From positions 1 through 36,453 of IMG/VR virus record IMGVR_UViG_3300027977_000094: 36,453 nucleotides of DNA; one strand, 5' to 3'. A model generated the notes under the pieces. The model saw only the letters and a list, made by a program, of their open reading frames with translations. It searched no databases and was not told where the DNA came from. The DNA is from a virus. Positions 1 to 6,536 of the stretch are shown here, in pieces (the stretch's first letter is position 1; each line of letters begins with the position of its first letter). A program made the translations under genes and the position numbers.

Positions 1-261
1 TGGATTTATGGCAACGCACAGGTTTATGGCAACGCACGGGTTTCTGCAAAATTATCATTCACAAAGGGTTGGTTTATTGGTGGAGATGATACAGAAAAAA
101 TAACAAAACTCACAAAAGAACAAACAGGAAATGAATATTGGAAAGCTCAATATGTTCTAGGCGACTTTGAAATCAATCCTATTGAAGCAAAACAAGACGA
201 CAAAATGCAAGAAGCTATGAACCTTCTTAAAAGTAATGGGTATAAGATTATTAAAGACTAG
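1..261 (+). CDS. Hexapeptide-repeat protein, C-terminal part (gene continues from window end)
   Basis: Open from the first base in frame 1 to a TAG stop. It starts with two and a half 18-bp repeats (1-45) that encode GNAQVY and GNARVS-type hexapeptides, followed by a unique tail of about 70 residues rich in K, E and Q. The 5' part of the same gene starts at 36112. Overlapping the terminal TGGATTTAT with the identical first 9 bases restores frame and repeat phase. Hexapeptide repeats with V or I and A at fixed positions usually build a solenoid beta-helix. The role in the phage is unknown; an adhesin or polymer-forming scaffold is possible. Confidence 0.75.
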   Translation, partial: WIYGNAQVYGNARVSAKLSFTKGWFIGGDDTEKITKLTKEQTGNEYWKAQYVLGDFEINPIEAKQDDKMQEAMNLLKSNGYKIIKD

Positions 262-294
262 ACCAAGATAGTGAGTAATATTGATAATTAAATA

Positions 295-434
295 GTGGAA
301 GATAGAAAGCGGGAGGAGGTATAGAAATATACTTGTGTATCAGGAAACGCATCTGGTAACGTGGTGAAAAATCCATAAAACAATAGATAGTTAAGCGGAC
401 GGCTATCTACCTTCCTGCTTCCTGTCTTTCACAC
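295..434 (+). ncRNA. Candidate structured RNA: closing stem with four internal hairpins
   Basis: The left arm 295-316 pairs with 410-434 over about 20 positions, including G-U pairs, two bulges and one mismatch. Inside lie a stem with a GAAA tetraloop (317-323 with 328-334), a 5-6 bp stem (338-343 with 353-358), a short stem (361-364 with 373-376) and a perfect 7-bp stem TAGATAG/CTATCTA (384-390 with 403-409). No convincing ORF covers the region. I do not recognise a named RNA family. It could be a phage ncRNA, a packaging RNA or a structured DNA site. Pairing was worked out by eye. Confidence 0.5.
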
Positions 435-444
435 AATAAACATT

Positions 445-602
445 ATGATACTAGAAGAACAAAAATAATAGTAGAAACAAATATCCGTGCAGTATCTATA
501 ATCTCAAAACACATAACTCAAAGTAAAAGTTTAGAGGTTGTAGACTTACTCACTAAACTTCAATCTGAAATCTTAAATGATGATAGGTTAGTAATCCAAT
601 AA
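445..602 (+). pseudogene. Small ORF interrupted by an apparent -1 frameshift
   Basis: ATG at 445 opens a frame that stops after seven codons, at the A5 run 461-465. The adjacent frame then stays open to the TAA at 600-602 and reads like a real amphipathic helical peptide (ending in DDRLVIQ). One extra A in the run would join both parts into a protein of about 52 residues. It is either a broken gene, a homopolymer sequencing error, or, less likely, a slippery site; CAA AAA T is not a canonical heptamer. No function is recognisable. Confidence 0.35.
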
Positions 603-607
603 ACACT

Positions 608-895
608 ATGGCAACAAAATACACAGATTTAGAAATATTTTGCAAAAAACACATAATCAATCCATACAGAAATATGATGGTTCTTGAATGGTGTGGACAC
701 TCACACGATTGTAGTTGTGACAATTCAAATATGACAGTTGATGAAGTTGTTGATTATATAAATAAACACGAAGATACTGAATGGTGGAAATGTGTTACTG
801 GTAGACTGCAAGGAATTTCAAAAGGACAAGGTTTTTATTTTCCAAAGTACATAAAACACGAACTGTTAGATTTAATTGCACCCCATATTAAATAA
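608..895 (+). CDS. Hypothetical protein with Cys/His cluster
   Basis: A 95-residue ORF, the first in a run of small tightly packed genes, separated by 2 bp from the next. It has a central CGHSHDCSC cluster (around residues 29-37) that could bind a metal, a conserved-looking TEWWKCV segment, and a helical C-terminus. No known family is recognised. Its position in the small-gene region before the packaging module suggests an accessory or host-interaction role, but that is inference. Confidence 0.65.
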   Translation: MATKYTDLEIFCKKHIINPYRNMMVLEWCGHSHDCSCDNSNMTVDEVVDYINKHEDTEWWKCVTGRLQGISKGQGFYFPKYIKHELLDLIAPHIK

Positions 896-897
896 CC

Positions 898-1191
898 ATG
901 ACAAACGAACAACAAGAGCGACATAAAAGGTTTGATGAGGTGTTTCCTTACCTTACTGAAATCAAAGTAACACCAAATAAAGATAGTGATTTTGAAAAAG
1001 TACAAATTCTACAGGTTATGTATGACAGAATATCAAAAGACCTCAAATCCTTCCTAGACGAAGAAGTCTCCCTAGCAGTAACAAACAAAGAGAAAGAAAT
1101 ATTGGAGATGATAGACAAACAAGACTGGGAGTGTTTTGAACAAACTTTTATTAAAAAGGATATTATCAACCTTATCTCAAAAATAAAATGA
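898..1191 (+). CDS. Hypothetical helical protein
   Basis: 97 residues, rich in E, K and D, predicted by eye to be almost entirely helical (repeated EKE/ISK patterns). It follows the previous gene after 2 bp, and its TGA stop overlaps the ATG of the next gene in an ATGA junction, so translation is probably coupled. The antisense ORF over the same bases is a shadow. Function unknown. Confidence 0.65.
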   Translation: MTNEQQERHKRFDEVFPYLTEIKVTPNKDSDFEKVQILQVMYDRISKDLKSFLDEEVSLAVTNKEKEILEMIDKQDWECFEQTFIKKDIINLISKIK

Positions 1192-1343
1192 TTGAAAATA
1201 AAATAAAAGAGTATATAGAAGGTGCAAGACACATACTTTTTTACAAACAAAATACAATCCTTGACTGGAAGAAAGAAGAAAACATCTTACTTGTAGCCCA
1301 AATGCTCCAAAGAGAAGAACACTTTAATAAAACTAGGGACTAA
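1188..1343 (+). CDS. Small hypothetical protein
   Basis: 51 residues starting at an ATG that overlaps the upstream stop (ATGA). The composition is charged and helical, with a QMLQREEHF segment near the end. The tight junctions on this strand and the lack of any competing ORF support it. No family recognised. Confidence 0.5.
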   Translation: MIENKIKEYIEGARHILFYKQNTILDWKKEENILLVAQMLQREEHFNKTRD

Positions 1344-1352
1344 TTAAATTAT

Positions 1353-1511
1353 ATGGGACTAGGATTTTCTTGTAAAAGTTGCGGTAAACAACTTAGCGAT
1401 GATGTGATGAGAGGTTACAAAACGAAAGAAGAAAGAGACAATTTTGATTTATGTGATAGATGTGTCAAAATCTTAAGTTTTGATAAAAACCTTATTAGTA
1501 GTAATGAATAG
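1353..1511 (+). CDS. Zinc-ribbon miniprotein (two CxxC)
   Basis: 52 residues with CKSC at 7-10 and CDRC at 34-37, the spacing of a small treble-clef or zinc-ribbon fold. It is one of at least eight CxxC miniproteins in this genome. The stop is 3 bp before the next ATG, so the two are probably co-transcribed. Such proteins often bind nucleic acids or act as anti-host factors; here that is only inference. Confidence 0.6.
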   Translation: MGLGFSCKSCGKQLSDDVMRGYKTKEERDNFDLCDRCVKILSFDKNLISSNE

Positions 1512-1514
1512 AAT

Positions 1515-1691
1515 ATGTCGAAAAAAGATTATGGTTTTAAAAACTTTCTTGCCACAAGAAAACAAAAGGAAAAATGCAATCACGGAGAAGGTTTTTGGTG
1601 TCAGAACTGTATTGCAAAACCACAGCTTGTTTCTCAAAGACTACCTGATGGAAGAATTTCAAAAGGATATTTTATAACTAACCACCCCTAG
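1515..1691 (+). CDS. Zinc-binding miniprotein (CNH...CxxC)
   Basis: 58 residues with C21, H23, C29 and C32 as a compact potential metal site, then a basic tail (LPDGRISKGYF). This frame is preferred over the overlapping frame at 1480-1677 because it fits between the neighbours with a 3-bp gap and carries the Cys/His pattern. No family is assigned. Confidence 0.55.
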   Translation: MSKKDYGFKNFLATRKQKEKCNHGEGFWCQNCIAKPQLVSQRLPDGRISKGYFITNHP

Positions 1692-1703
1692 GGGATATGA
1701 TGT

Positions 1704-1985
1704 ATGGAAAACATAATTAAAAAAGCAATAGAAGGAGGTTTCGCAAAACACTTACCAAACATAGAAGATGGTTTAACAGCTTATCGGAGATATGTTTTAG
1801 ATTCTAACTTTTGGGAATGTCTCGGAAAAGCGTGTAAGTGGGAAGGAAAAGAAATTATTGATACCGATGGAGACACTGGAATAATGTCGGGTTGGTTGTA
1901 CTATGCAATGGAATTTCACAATAAAAATCTTACAGAAAACTGGTATAAAGCAGTCAAATACTTAGAGGATTTAATTACCAACTAA
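1704..1985 (+). CDS. Hypothetical protein, tryptophan-rich
   Basis: 93 residues; a mixed soluble protein with several Trp/Tyr positions (NFWECLGKACKWEG, SGWLYYAMEFH). No signal peptide or membrane segment is visible. It is followed by a short AAGCC/GGCTT hairpin (about 1985-1998) before the next gene. Family not recognised. Confidence 0.6.
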   Translation: MENIIKKAIEGGFAKHLPNIEDGLTAYRRYVLDSNFWECLGKACKWEGKEIIDTDGDTGIMSGWLYYAMEFHNKNLTENWYKAVKYLEDLITN

Positions 1986-2013
1986 CCCCAAGCCCTATGG
2001 CTTTATAGAAGAT

Positions 2014-2232
2014 ATGATTAAATTAAAAATAGAAAGATATAGAGATTTTACAGACGAAGAAAACAAGGCTCGTGAAGAATGGCAGAGAAAAAATAATAAC
2101 TTCGGTGGACTTAATAAATACAATGAACTTACACCATTTGGAGTAGAGAAATACTTTGAAGGAATGATGGATGTAGAAATAACGAACGAACAATTTGAAG
2201 CTATCAGAAAAGCGATTTTAGAAAAGTTTTGA
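2014..2232 (+). CDS. Hypothetical protein
   Basis: 72 residues, highly charged, with a TDEENKAREEWQRK helix and a C-terminal EQFEAIRKAILEKF helix. The minus-strand ORF over the same bases is a mirror. A small hairpin (CCACA/TGTGG, about 2253-2268) lies in the gap to the next gene. Function unknown. Confidence 0.6.
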   Translation: MIKLKIERYRDFTDEENKAREEWQRKNNNFGGLNKYNELTPFGVEKYFEGMMDVEITNEQFEAIRKAILEKF

Positions 2233-2273
2233 TCCCTAACGAGTCCACACCTCAATAACTGTGGGAAGAAGAT

Positions 2274-2639
2274 ATGAACATACTACAAAATCACAATAAG
2301 GAGGTAGAGGAGAAGTTACTGAAACAATTCCCAAATCTCAACGACTCAACAGAAGAAGGGGGATATGACGCTAAACCTTATGTTCTATCTTTCATCACCT
2401 CCCAAAACAAAGAACTCCTCAAAAAGATAGCAGAGGGAGAGATAGAGAAAAATAAAAATAAGATACCAATACAAACAGCTCTCTGGTCAAAAGTGTATCA
2501 ATCTCTAATTAAAGATGGTGTAAAGTTTCCAAAAAACTTTAATGGTATCGGTGCATCTTACGGAGGATTAACTGCAATTTGTGAAGTTTTGCAAGAATAT
2601 CAAACAGACTGGCAACAAGTATTACAAGAATTAGAATAG
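2274..2639 (+). CDS. Hypothetical protein
   Basis: 121 residues. The N-terminal half is helical and charged; the C-terminal half contains a GIGASYGGLTAIC stretch followed by an amphipathic helix. It belongs to the small-gene run on the + strand, with 4 bp to the next start. No family recognised. Confidence 0.65.
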   Translation: MNILQNHNKEVEEKLLKQFPNLNDSTEEGGYDAKPYVLSFITSQNKELLKKIAEGEIEKNKNKIPIQTALWSKVYQSLIKDGVKFPKNFNGIGASYGGLTAICEVLQEYQTDWQQVLQELE

Positions 2640-2643
2640 TGTT

Positions 2644-2775
2644 ATGAATTTATCAAATAAAGAATTTATCGAACATGTACAAACAGCAATACGACTTCTA
2701 TCCAAAGAAGCAATCAACTGGAATGAAGTAGAGAAAAGATGTGCTGAGCGTAATATTGATTTTAATATTTTTTAA
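2644..2775 (+). CDS. Small hypothetical protein
   Basis: 43 residues, 4 bp after the previous stop and 5 bp before the next start. It begins MNLS, as does the following gene, so the 5' ends may share a translation signal or be duplicated. Mostly helical. No known family. Confidence 0.45.
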   Translation: MNLSNKEFIEHVQTAIRLLSKEAINWNEVEKRCAERNIDFNIF

Positions 2776-2780
2776 AAACC

Positions 2781-2912
2781 ATGAACTTATCAAAAATATC
2801 AAGGATAGAACTCATAGACGAAACAGGAAGAGTCTATACTAACTGGAACGTCAAAGAAGTAAAGTTAGATGTGCAAGATGATGAAAGGACTTTGAAGGTG
2901 TTTATAAATTAA
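2781..2912 (+). CDS. Small hypothetical protein, beta-rich
   Basis: 43 residues with alternating hydrophobic positions (RIELIDETGRVYTNWNV), compatible with a tiny beta sheet. It shares the MNLS start with the upstream neighbour. An AAGAGG just after the stop is the probable ribosome-binding site of the next gene. Function unknown. Confidence 0.45.
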   Translation: MNLSKISRIELIDETGRVYTNWNVKEVKLDVQDDERTLKVFIN

Positions 2913-2927
2913 GAGGTATATAAGAGT

Positions 2928-3326
2928 ATGGAAACAGAAAATAAAATCATAATAAATTGGGTTATTGGAACCAGTATTGCTATTCTAGTCATCATCGTAC
3001 TATCAATGGCAATTGCGCCACGATATAAGCTGTATAAACAAGACTTGTTGGGTCAAGCAAATCTTCGACAACAAGAATGGGAGAAGCAAATTGCTATCGA
3101 AGAAGCCCGAGCATTAAAAGAAAGTGCTGTACTTAAAGCAGAAGCAGAAGTCGCAAGAGCAAGAGGTGTGGCAGAAGCAAATGCAATTATTTCTGATAGT
3201 TTAAAAGGCAATGACGAATACCTCCGCTATCTTTGGATTGACCAACTCTCAAACGGACAAGCAGGACAAGTAATCTATATCCCAACAGAAGCAGGATTGC
3301 CAATTCTAGAAGCTAATCGGTTTTAA
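2928..3326 (+). CDS. SPFH/HflC-like membrane-anchored protein, C-terminal-type fragment
   Basis: 132 residues. A membrane segment at about 11-30 is followed by a long charged coiled coil rich in A, E and R (about 40-90), including AEVARARGVAEA, then LRYLWIDQL and a VIYIPTEAGLPIL ending. This end pattern is that of stomatin/prohibitin/HflC proteins and of phage proteins named membrane protease subunit; the globular SPFH domain itself is missing. An AAGAGG motif about 13 bp upstream can act as ribosome-binding site. Phage versions may modulate host FtsH or membrane organisation; that is inference. Confidence 0.7.
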   Translation: METENKIIINWVIGTSIAILVIIVLSMAIAPRYKLYKQDLLGQANLRQQEWEKQIAIEEARALKESAVLKAEAEVARARGVAEANAIISDSLKGNDEYLRYLWIDQLSNGQAGQVIYIPTEAGLPILEANRF

Positions 3327-3327
3327 T

Positions 3328-3495
3328 ATGTATAAAAATAGAAATGTAATACTTTGGGCTTTGACCTTTATTATAATAATTTTGATTATTATATTCTCAA
3401 AACCTGAATCACAAGAAATTCCTTGTAGTGATTATGCAAACACGATAATAGAAATGCTACCAGCACGATGTTTTAGTTATTTTAATATTAAGTAA
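3328..3495 (+). CDS. Small single-pass membrane protein
   Basis: 55 residues; one strongly hydrophobic segment (about 7-24, rich in Ile) after a short basic N-terminus, then a soluble tail with two cysteines (33 and 48). It starts 1 bp after the previous stop. The topology suggests an inner-membrane miniprotein with a cysteine-containing outer tail. Function unknown. Confidence 0.55.
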   Translation: MYKNRNVILWALTFIIIILIIIFSKPESQEIPCSDYANTIIEMLPARCFSYFNIK

Positions 3496-3507
3496 GAGGT
3501 AATAAAT

Positions 3508-3762
3508 ATGAACACAACAAATTTAATTTCAACACCAGATATTACTGGAAACATTGGAAGCTGTAATACATCAGTTGAAAGAGTAGTAACTTACAATAGA
3601 TTTTTTACTCAGGAAGGATTCACACTTGCAACAAACTCATGCGATGGAACAGTCGTCGAAACCCCATATTATTCATCAGCAGGGATAGGTGTATTCATTG
3701 GAGTATTTCTTGTAATTGCTTTCTTTTCATGGCTTATTGGATATTTTATGGGTGGCTACTAA
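3508..3762 (+). CDS. Membrane protein with C-terminal anchor
   Basis: 84 residues. The N-terminal 57 residues are polar with two cysteines (C19 and C45); the C-terminal segment (about 58-80, GIGVFIGVFLVIAFF) is a membrane anchor ending in a glycine-rich tip. AAGAGG precedes the start by about 12 bp. Third consecutive membrane-associated gene, possibly one functional unit. No family recognised. Confidence 0.6.
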   Translation: MNTTNLISTPDITGNIGSCNTSVERVVTYNRFFTQEGFTLATNSCDGTVVETPYYSSAGIGVFIGVFLVIAFFSWLIGYFMGGY

Positions 3763-3780
3763 TAAGAGAATAAATAATAC

Positions 3781-3812
3781 ACTCTACTCCGAATCAGGTG
3801 CTAGTGTAGAGT
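3781..3812 (+). promoter_or_regulatory. Intercistronic hairpin
   Basis: ACTCTAC (3781-3787) and GTAGAGT (3806-3812) form a perfect 7-bp stem with an 18-base loop, just before the gene at 3826. No T tract follows, so it is more likely an mRNA processing or translation-control hairpin than a terminator. Confidence 0.45.
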
Positions 3813-3825
3813 ATTGTGAACAAAT

Positions 3826-3972
3826 ATGACAAACTTTGTATGTTGGGACTGTGAACAGCCTTGGAAAGAAAAACAAAAAATACGTTATGTAGATAGTATA
3901 CAAATACCAGGAACTACTGACGATATTTGTAATAGTTGTTATTCAAAAAGGAAGAAAGCAGATTTATTATAA
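3826..3972 (+). CDS. Zinc-ribbon miniprotein
   Basis: 48 residues with CWDC at 6-9 and CNSC at 35-38, then a basic tail (YSKRKKADLL). Classic two-knuckle zinc ribbon by spacing. Last gene before the chaperonin-operon promoter. Role unknown. Confidence 0.6.
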   Translation: MTNFVCWDCEQPWKEKQKIRYVDSIQIPGTTDDICNSCYSKRKKADLL

Positions 3973-4000
3973 TTGAGTATTGTAAGAAGATATAAACACC

Positions 4001-4027
4001 TTGACACAACCAAAAGTATGATAGAAT
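4001..4027 (+). promoter_or_regulatory. Promoter of the chaperonin/head operon
   Basis: TTGACA (4001-4006), a perfect -35 match, is followed after 15 bp by TAGAAT (4022-4027); overlapping -10 alternatives give a slightly longer spacer. It lies between two gene blocks and directly upstream of the structured leader 4041-4095. Confidence 0.65.
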
Positions 4028-4040
4028 AGAGGTATTACAA

Positions 4041-4095
4041 GCCAAATAATTTTTACTCTTCACTTCTCTTTATTTGGCGGAGTGAAGAGTAAAGG
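4041..4095 (+). promoter_or_regulatory. Two-state mRNA leader that can hide the ribosome-binding site (fourU-like)
   Basis: Hairpin 1 pairs GCCAAATAA (4041-4049) with TTATTTGGC (4070-4078). Hairpin 2 pairs 4050-4066 with 4079-4095; its core is 13 perfect bp (4052-4064 with 4081-4093). The arms interleave, and the joints at 49/50 and 78/79 leave no loop for a pseudoknot, so the hairpins should exclude each other. The only Shine-Dalgarno-like sequence, AAAGG (4091-4095), is paired with five consecutive T/U (4050-4054) in hairpin 2 and is free in hairpin 1. The start codon at 4105 is 9 bases downstream. Pairing U runs with the Shine-Dalgarno is the hallmark of fourU RNA thermometers, and the operon encodes a chaperonin. 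Confidence 0.6.
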
Positions 4096-4104
4096 TACAT
4101 ACAA

Positions 4105-4575
4105 ATGAAAAATAAAGATTTGTTAAGTTTATACGAAACATTGAAACAGTTAGACTTAATAGGAGTGAGGTTTAATTATGCAGTTGCTAGAAATATAGCA
4201 AAATTAAAGCCGGAAATTGAGTCTCTTTTTAAGGCGCAAGAAAAAACAAAAGAATTCAGTGATTTTGATTTGAAACGAGTGGAGATAGCAAAAAAGTACT
4301 CTAAAAAAGACGAAAAAGGCGACCCTGTTATTGTAGATAACAAATACGACATTGATGATCAAGAAGGGTTACAGAAAGAATTTGACACTCTTAAATCAGA
4401 AAATACTAAAGTAATAGAAGAACGGGAAAAACAACTTGAAGTATTCAATGAACTTTTAGAACAGGAAAACGATATTGAACTATATACTATTAGTTCTTCA
4501 GAAATTCCTCAGGAAATTTCTACAAAACAATTATCAGGTATTTTAAGTATTGTAAAAGATGAAAATATCAATTAA
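4105..4575 (+). CDS. DUF1617-like phage protein
   Basis: 156 residues, first gene behind the switch-like leader. The pattern of an N-terminal LYETLKQL helix, VARNIAKLKPEIESL, a long charged coiled coil with KYSKKDEKGDPVIVDNKYD and a final helix resembles DUF1617 proteins, which sit in tail/head regions of phages of Gram-positive bacteria. It overlaps the chaperonin gene by 17 bp, so the two are probably translationally coupled and may function together. The family call is from memory of the pattern. Confidence 0.55.
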   Translation: MKNKDLLSLYETLKQLDLIGVRFNYAVARNIAKLKPEIESLFKAQEKTKEFSDFDLKRVEIAKKYSKKDEKGDPVIVDNKYDIDDQEGLQKEFDTLKSENTKVIEEREKQLEVFNELLEQENDIELYTISSSEIPQEISTKQLSGILSIVKDENIN

Positions 4576-6064
4576 AGGTTTTGAGGCACGAAATAAAGCA
4601 ATAGAGGGTGTAACATATGTTGGGGATGCCATTAAAAGTACAATAGGTCCATTTGGGCTTAACTTTATGCTGGAAAAAGGTAATAAGCTAACAAATGACG
4701 GATACCTCATTGCTTCTGAACTTGCCCCAACAGTTGAAAATGAATTTGCAAGGCGTGGAGCTCTAGTTGCACATGAGGCGTCGTCAAAAACAAACGACGA
4801 GGTAGGAGACGCAACATCAACAGCATGGGCTTTGACAATGGATATTATTAAAGAAGCCGTGCGGTACCTTCCTTCTGATAAAATCGGTAAGGCTAAAAAA
4901 CAACCTTCAGAAATCCGGGAACAAATAAAACAAGAACGACAACAAATTGAAGAAAAGTTGCAAACTATGATCCACAAGATTGAATCAAAAGAAGAACTGA
5001 TACAATCAGCTATGGTGTCAGTTGAGGACGAAAATGTTGCAAAACTTCTAGGAGAAACACAATGGGAGCTTGGACCATACGGTAGAATTGTTGTTGAGGA
5101 AGTTAATGAAACTGAATGTTCTATTGAAAAAGGAATAGGTATTAGACTAGACAATGGTTTTGGCGCTACACACTTCATAACTAACCAAGAAAAAGGTACG
5201 ATGGAACTTTCTGAAATACCAGTATTTTTGACAAATTACACCATTGGTATTGAAGAATTAACAAAACTTCAAGAGCTTATACTCAAAGACCTTATCGCTC
5301 AAAAGAAGTGGGGTATTATTATAATCGGACGAGCGTTTACAGCAGATGCAATTAAAGCGTGTACAGAATCTATGCAATCAGGTTTTCCTATATTCCCGAT
5401 AAATGCACCATATGTAGATCAAAGAGAAGTTATGCGCGATATTGAAGCAGTCGTTGGTGGAAGATACATTGATTCACAGGAAACATCACTAGACGAAGTA
5501 TTCCTCACTGATGTTGGATACATCAAACGAATCGTTGCGAGCATGACTAGTGCAGAAATTGGCGGTATTGAAGACGAAAAAGCAAAAGAAAGAATAGAAA
5601 AACGAGTAGCTACTCTCCAAGAAAAACTCAAAGGAGAAAAGTCTGATTTTGGCAAGAGAATGATAGAAGAAAGAATAGCACAACTTACAGGAGGTTTTGC
5701 GGTTCTTAAAGTAGGTTCGTACTCAGTCGTGGAACGAAAACGTCTCAAAGATAAGTGCGATGACGCAGTTCACTCGGTACGTCTTGCACTACAAGGAGGA
5801 ACTATTAAAGGAGCAGGTATAGCATTAAAAGAAATATCTGATACCATGGAAGATGGAAGTATCCTCAAGCGACCAATTAGAGGAATTTATGATCACATTA
5901 TTAGTTCAGCACCAGAAGACTGGAATGTACCAGAATGGGTACGAGACCCGTATCTATCAATATCATGTGCATTGAAACACGCCTGTGACACCGCAAGCGC
6001 TTTCGCAACAGTTAATGGTGTTATAACCGAGGAAAATCCTCAAAAGTGTAAGTGTAAACAATAG
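4559..6064 (+). CDS. groEL-like: Phage GroEL-type chaperonin
   Basis: 501 residues; GroEL is usually about 545. It folds protein clients in an ATP-driven ring. The equatorial and intermediate signatures are present: STIGPFGLNFML (28-38), TNDG with D47, GDATST with D84, and KCDDAVH with D402. These align with E. coli D52, D87 and D398, so the three catalytic aspartates are kept. The apical region (about 180-335, GIGIRLDNGFG to SAEIGGIE) also aligns. The C-terminus lacks the GGM repeats and ends CKCKQ. No GroES gene was recognised, as in phages EL and OBP, whose chaperonins are described as working without a co-chaperonin. Immediately upstream of packaging and head genes, it probably folds virion proteins. 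Start chosen at the ATG overlapping the previous gene by 17 bp. Confidence 0.95.
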   Translation: MKISIKGFEARNKAIEGVTYVGDAIKSTIGPFGLNFMLEKGNKLTNDGYLIASELAPTVENEFARRGALVAHEASSKTNDEVGDATSTAWALTMDIIKEAVRYLPSDKIGKAKKQPSEIREQIKQERQQIEEKLQTMIHKIESKEELIQSAMVSVEDENVAKLLGETQWELGPYGRIVVEEVNETECSIEKGIGIRLDNGFGATHFITNQEKGTMELSEIPVFLTNYTIGIEELTKLQELILKDLIAQKKWGIIIIGRAFTADAIKACTESMQSGFPIFPINAPYVDQREVMRDIEAVVGGRYIDSQETSLDEVFLTDVGYIKRIVASMTSAEIGGIEDEKAKERIEKRVATLQEKLKGEKSDFGKRMIEERIAQLTGGFAVLKVGSYSVVERKRLKDKCDDAVHSVRLALQGGTIKGAGIALKEISDTMEDGSILKRPIRGIYDHIISSAPEDWNVPEWVRDPYLSISCALKHACDTASAFATVNGVITEENPQKCKCKQ

Positions 6065-6066
6065 CC

Positions 6067-6318
6067 ATGAAAGCAACAAAAAAAGTATCATATTCAAATC
6101 CAACTAAAGATACAATGAAAATGGATTATGAAAAGACAAAGACAAAAAAGCGTCTAGGTAGAACAATCACAAAAACTACAAAGGCGACAAGAACAGTTGA
6201 CTACAAGAACCAAAAACTTACAGGTTCAGGAACAAAGACAAAAACAGTTGTTGGAAAAAATAAGAACAAGGCAAAGAAAAAGAACCTCACACTCCGAAAA
6301 ATATCTCAACTTATCTAA
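6067..6318 (+). CDS. Lysine/threonine-rich basic protein
   Basis: 83 residues, extremely rich in K and T (repeated TKTKK, KNKNKAKKK). It lies 2 bp after the chaperonin stop, in the same operon. Low-complexity and probably disordered; a nucleic-acid-binding or internal virion role is plausible. It resembles other small basic proteins next to the portal gene here. Confidence 0.65.
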   Translation: MKATKKVSYSNPTKDTMKMDYEKTKTKKRLGRTITKTTKATRTVDYKNQKLTGSGTKTKTVVGKNKNKAKKKNLTLRKISQLI

Positions 6319-6319
6319 T

Positions 6320-6475
6320 ATGCCACTCAAAAAAGGAAAAAAGAATATAAGCAAAAACATTAGAGAGCTTGTAGCTGATAATAAGAAATCAGGGAAAGCC
6401 AAAGGAGCAAATGGAAAAACACGAAGTAGAAAACAAATCTTAGCAATTGCTTTATCTGTTTCTAAAAAGAAGTAG
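6320..6475 (+). CDS. DUF6496-like small basic protein
   Basis: 51 residues, start overlapping the end region of the previous gene (TAATATG). The pattern MPLKKGKK, ISKNIRELV and a C-terminal KQILAIALSVSKKK matches a common phage/prophage miniprotein (DUF6496-type), usually near packaging genes. The longer overlapping frame from 6197 runs inside the previous gene and is not needed. Function of the family is unknown. Confidence 0.65.
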   Translation: MPLKKGKKNISKNIRELVADNKKSGKAKGANGKTRSRKQILAIALSVSKKK

Positions 6476-6484
6476 TTTCTATAC

Positions 6485-6510
6485 TCACCTCATAAGAAAT
6501 TATGGGGTGG
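6485..6510 (+). promoter_or_regulatory. GAAA-tetraloop hairpin before the terminase genes
   Basis: CACCTCATAA (6486-6495) and TTATGGGGTG (6500-6509) form a 10-bp stem (one G-U) closed by a GAAA loop, extendable by one G-U pair. No T tract follows. Likely an mRNA stability or processing element between the chaperonin and packaging genes. Confidence 0.55.
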
Positions 6511-6536
6511 AATATGGAAGCTAAACACTAAACACC

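Noticed and set aside
948-1250. Minus-strand 100-codon ORF
   Set aside because: Shadow of the + strand genes at 898 and 1188; composition typical of antisense of Lys/Glu-rich genes.
4041-4095. True H-type pseudoknot
   Set aside because: The junctions 49/50 and 78/79 leave no loop bases to span stems of 9 and 17 bp, so alternative hairpins are more likely.
4543-5178. Minus-strand 211-codon ORF
   Set aside because: Lies fully antisense to the well-supported chaperonin gene.
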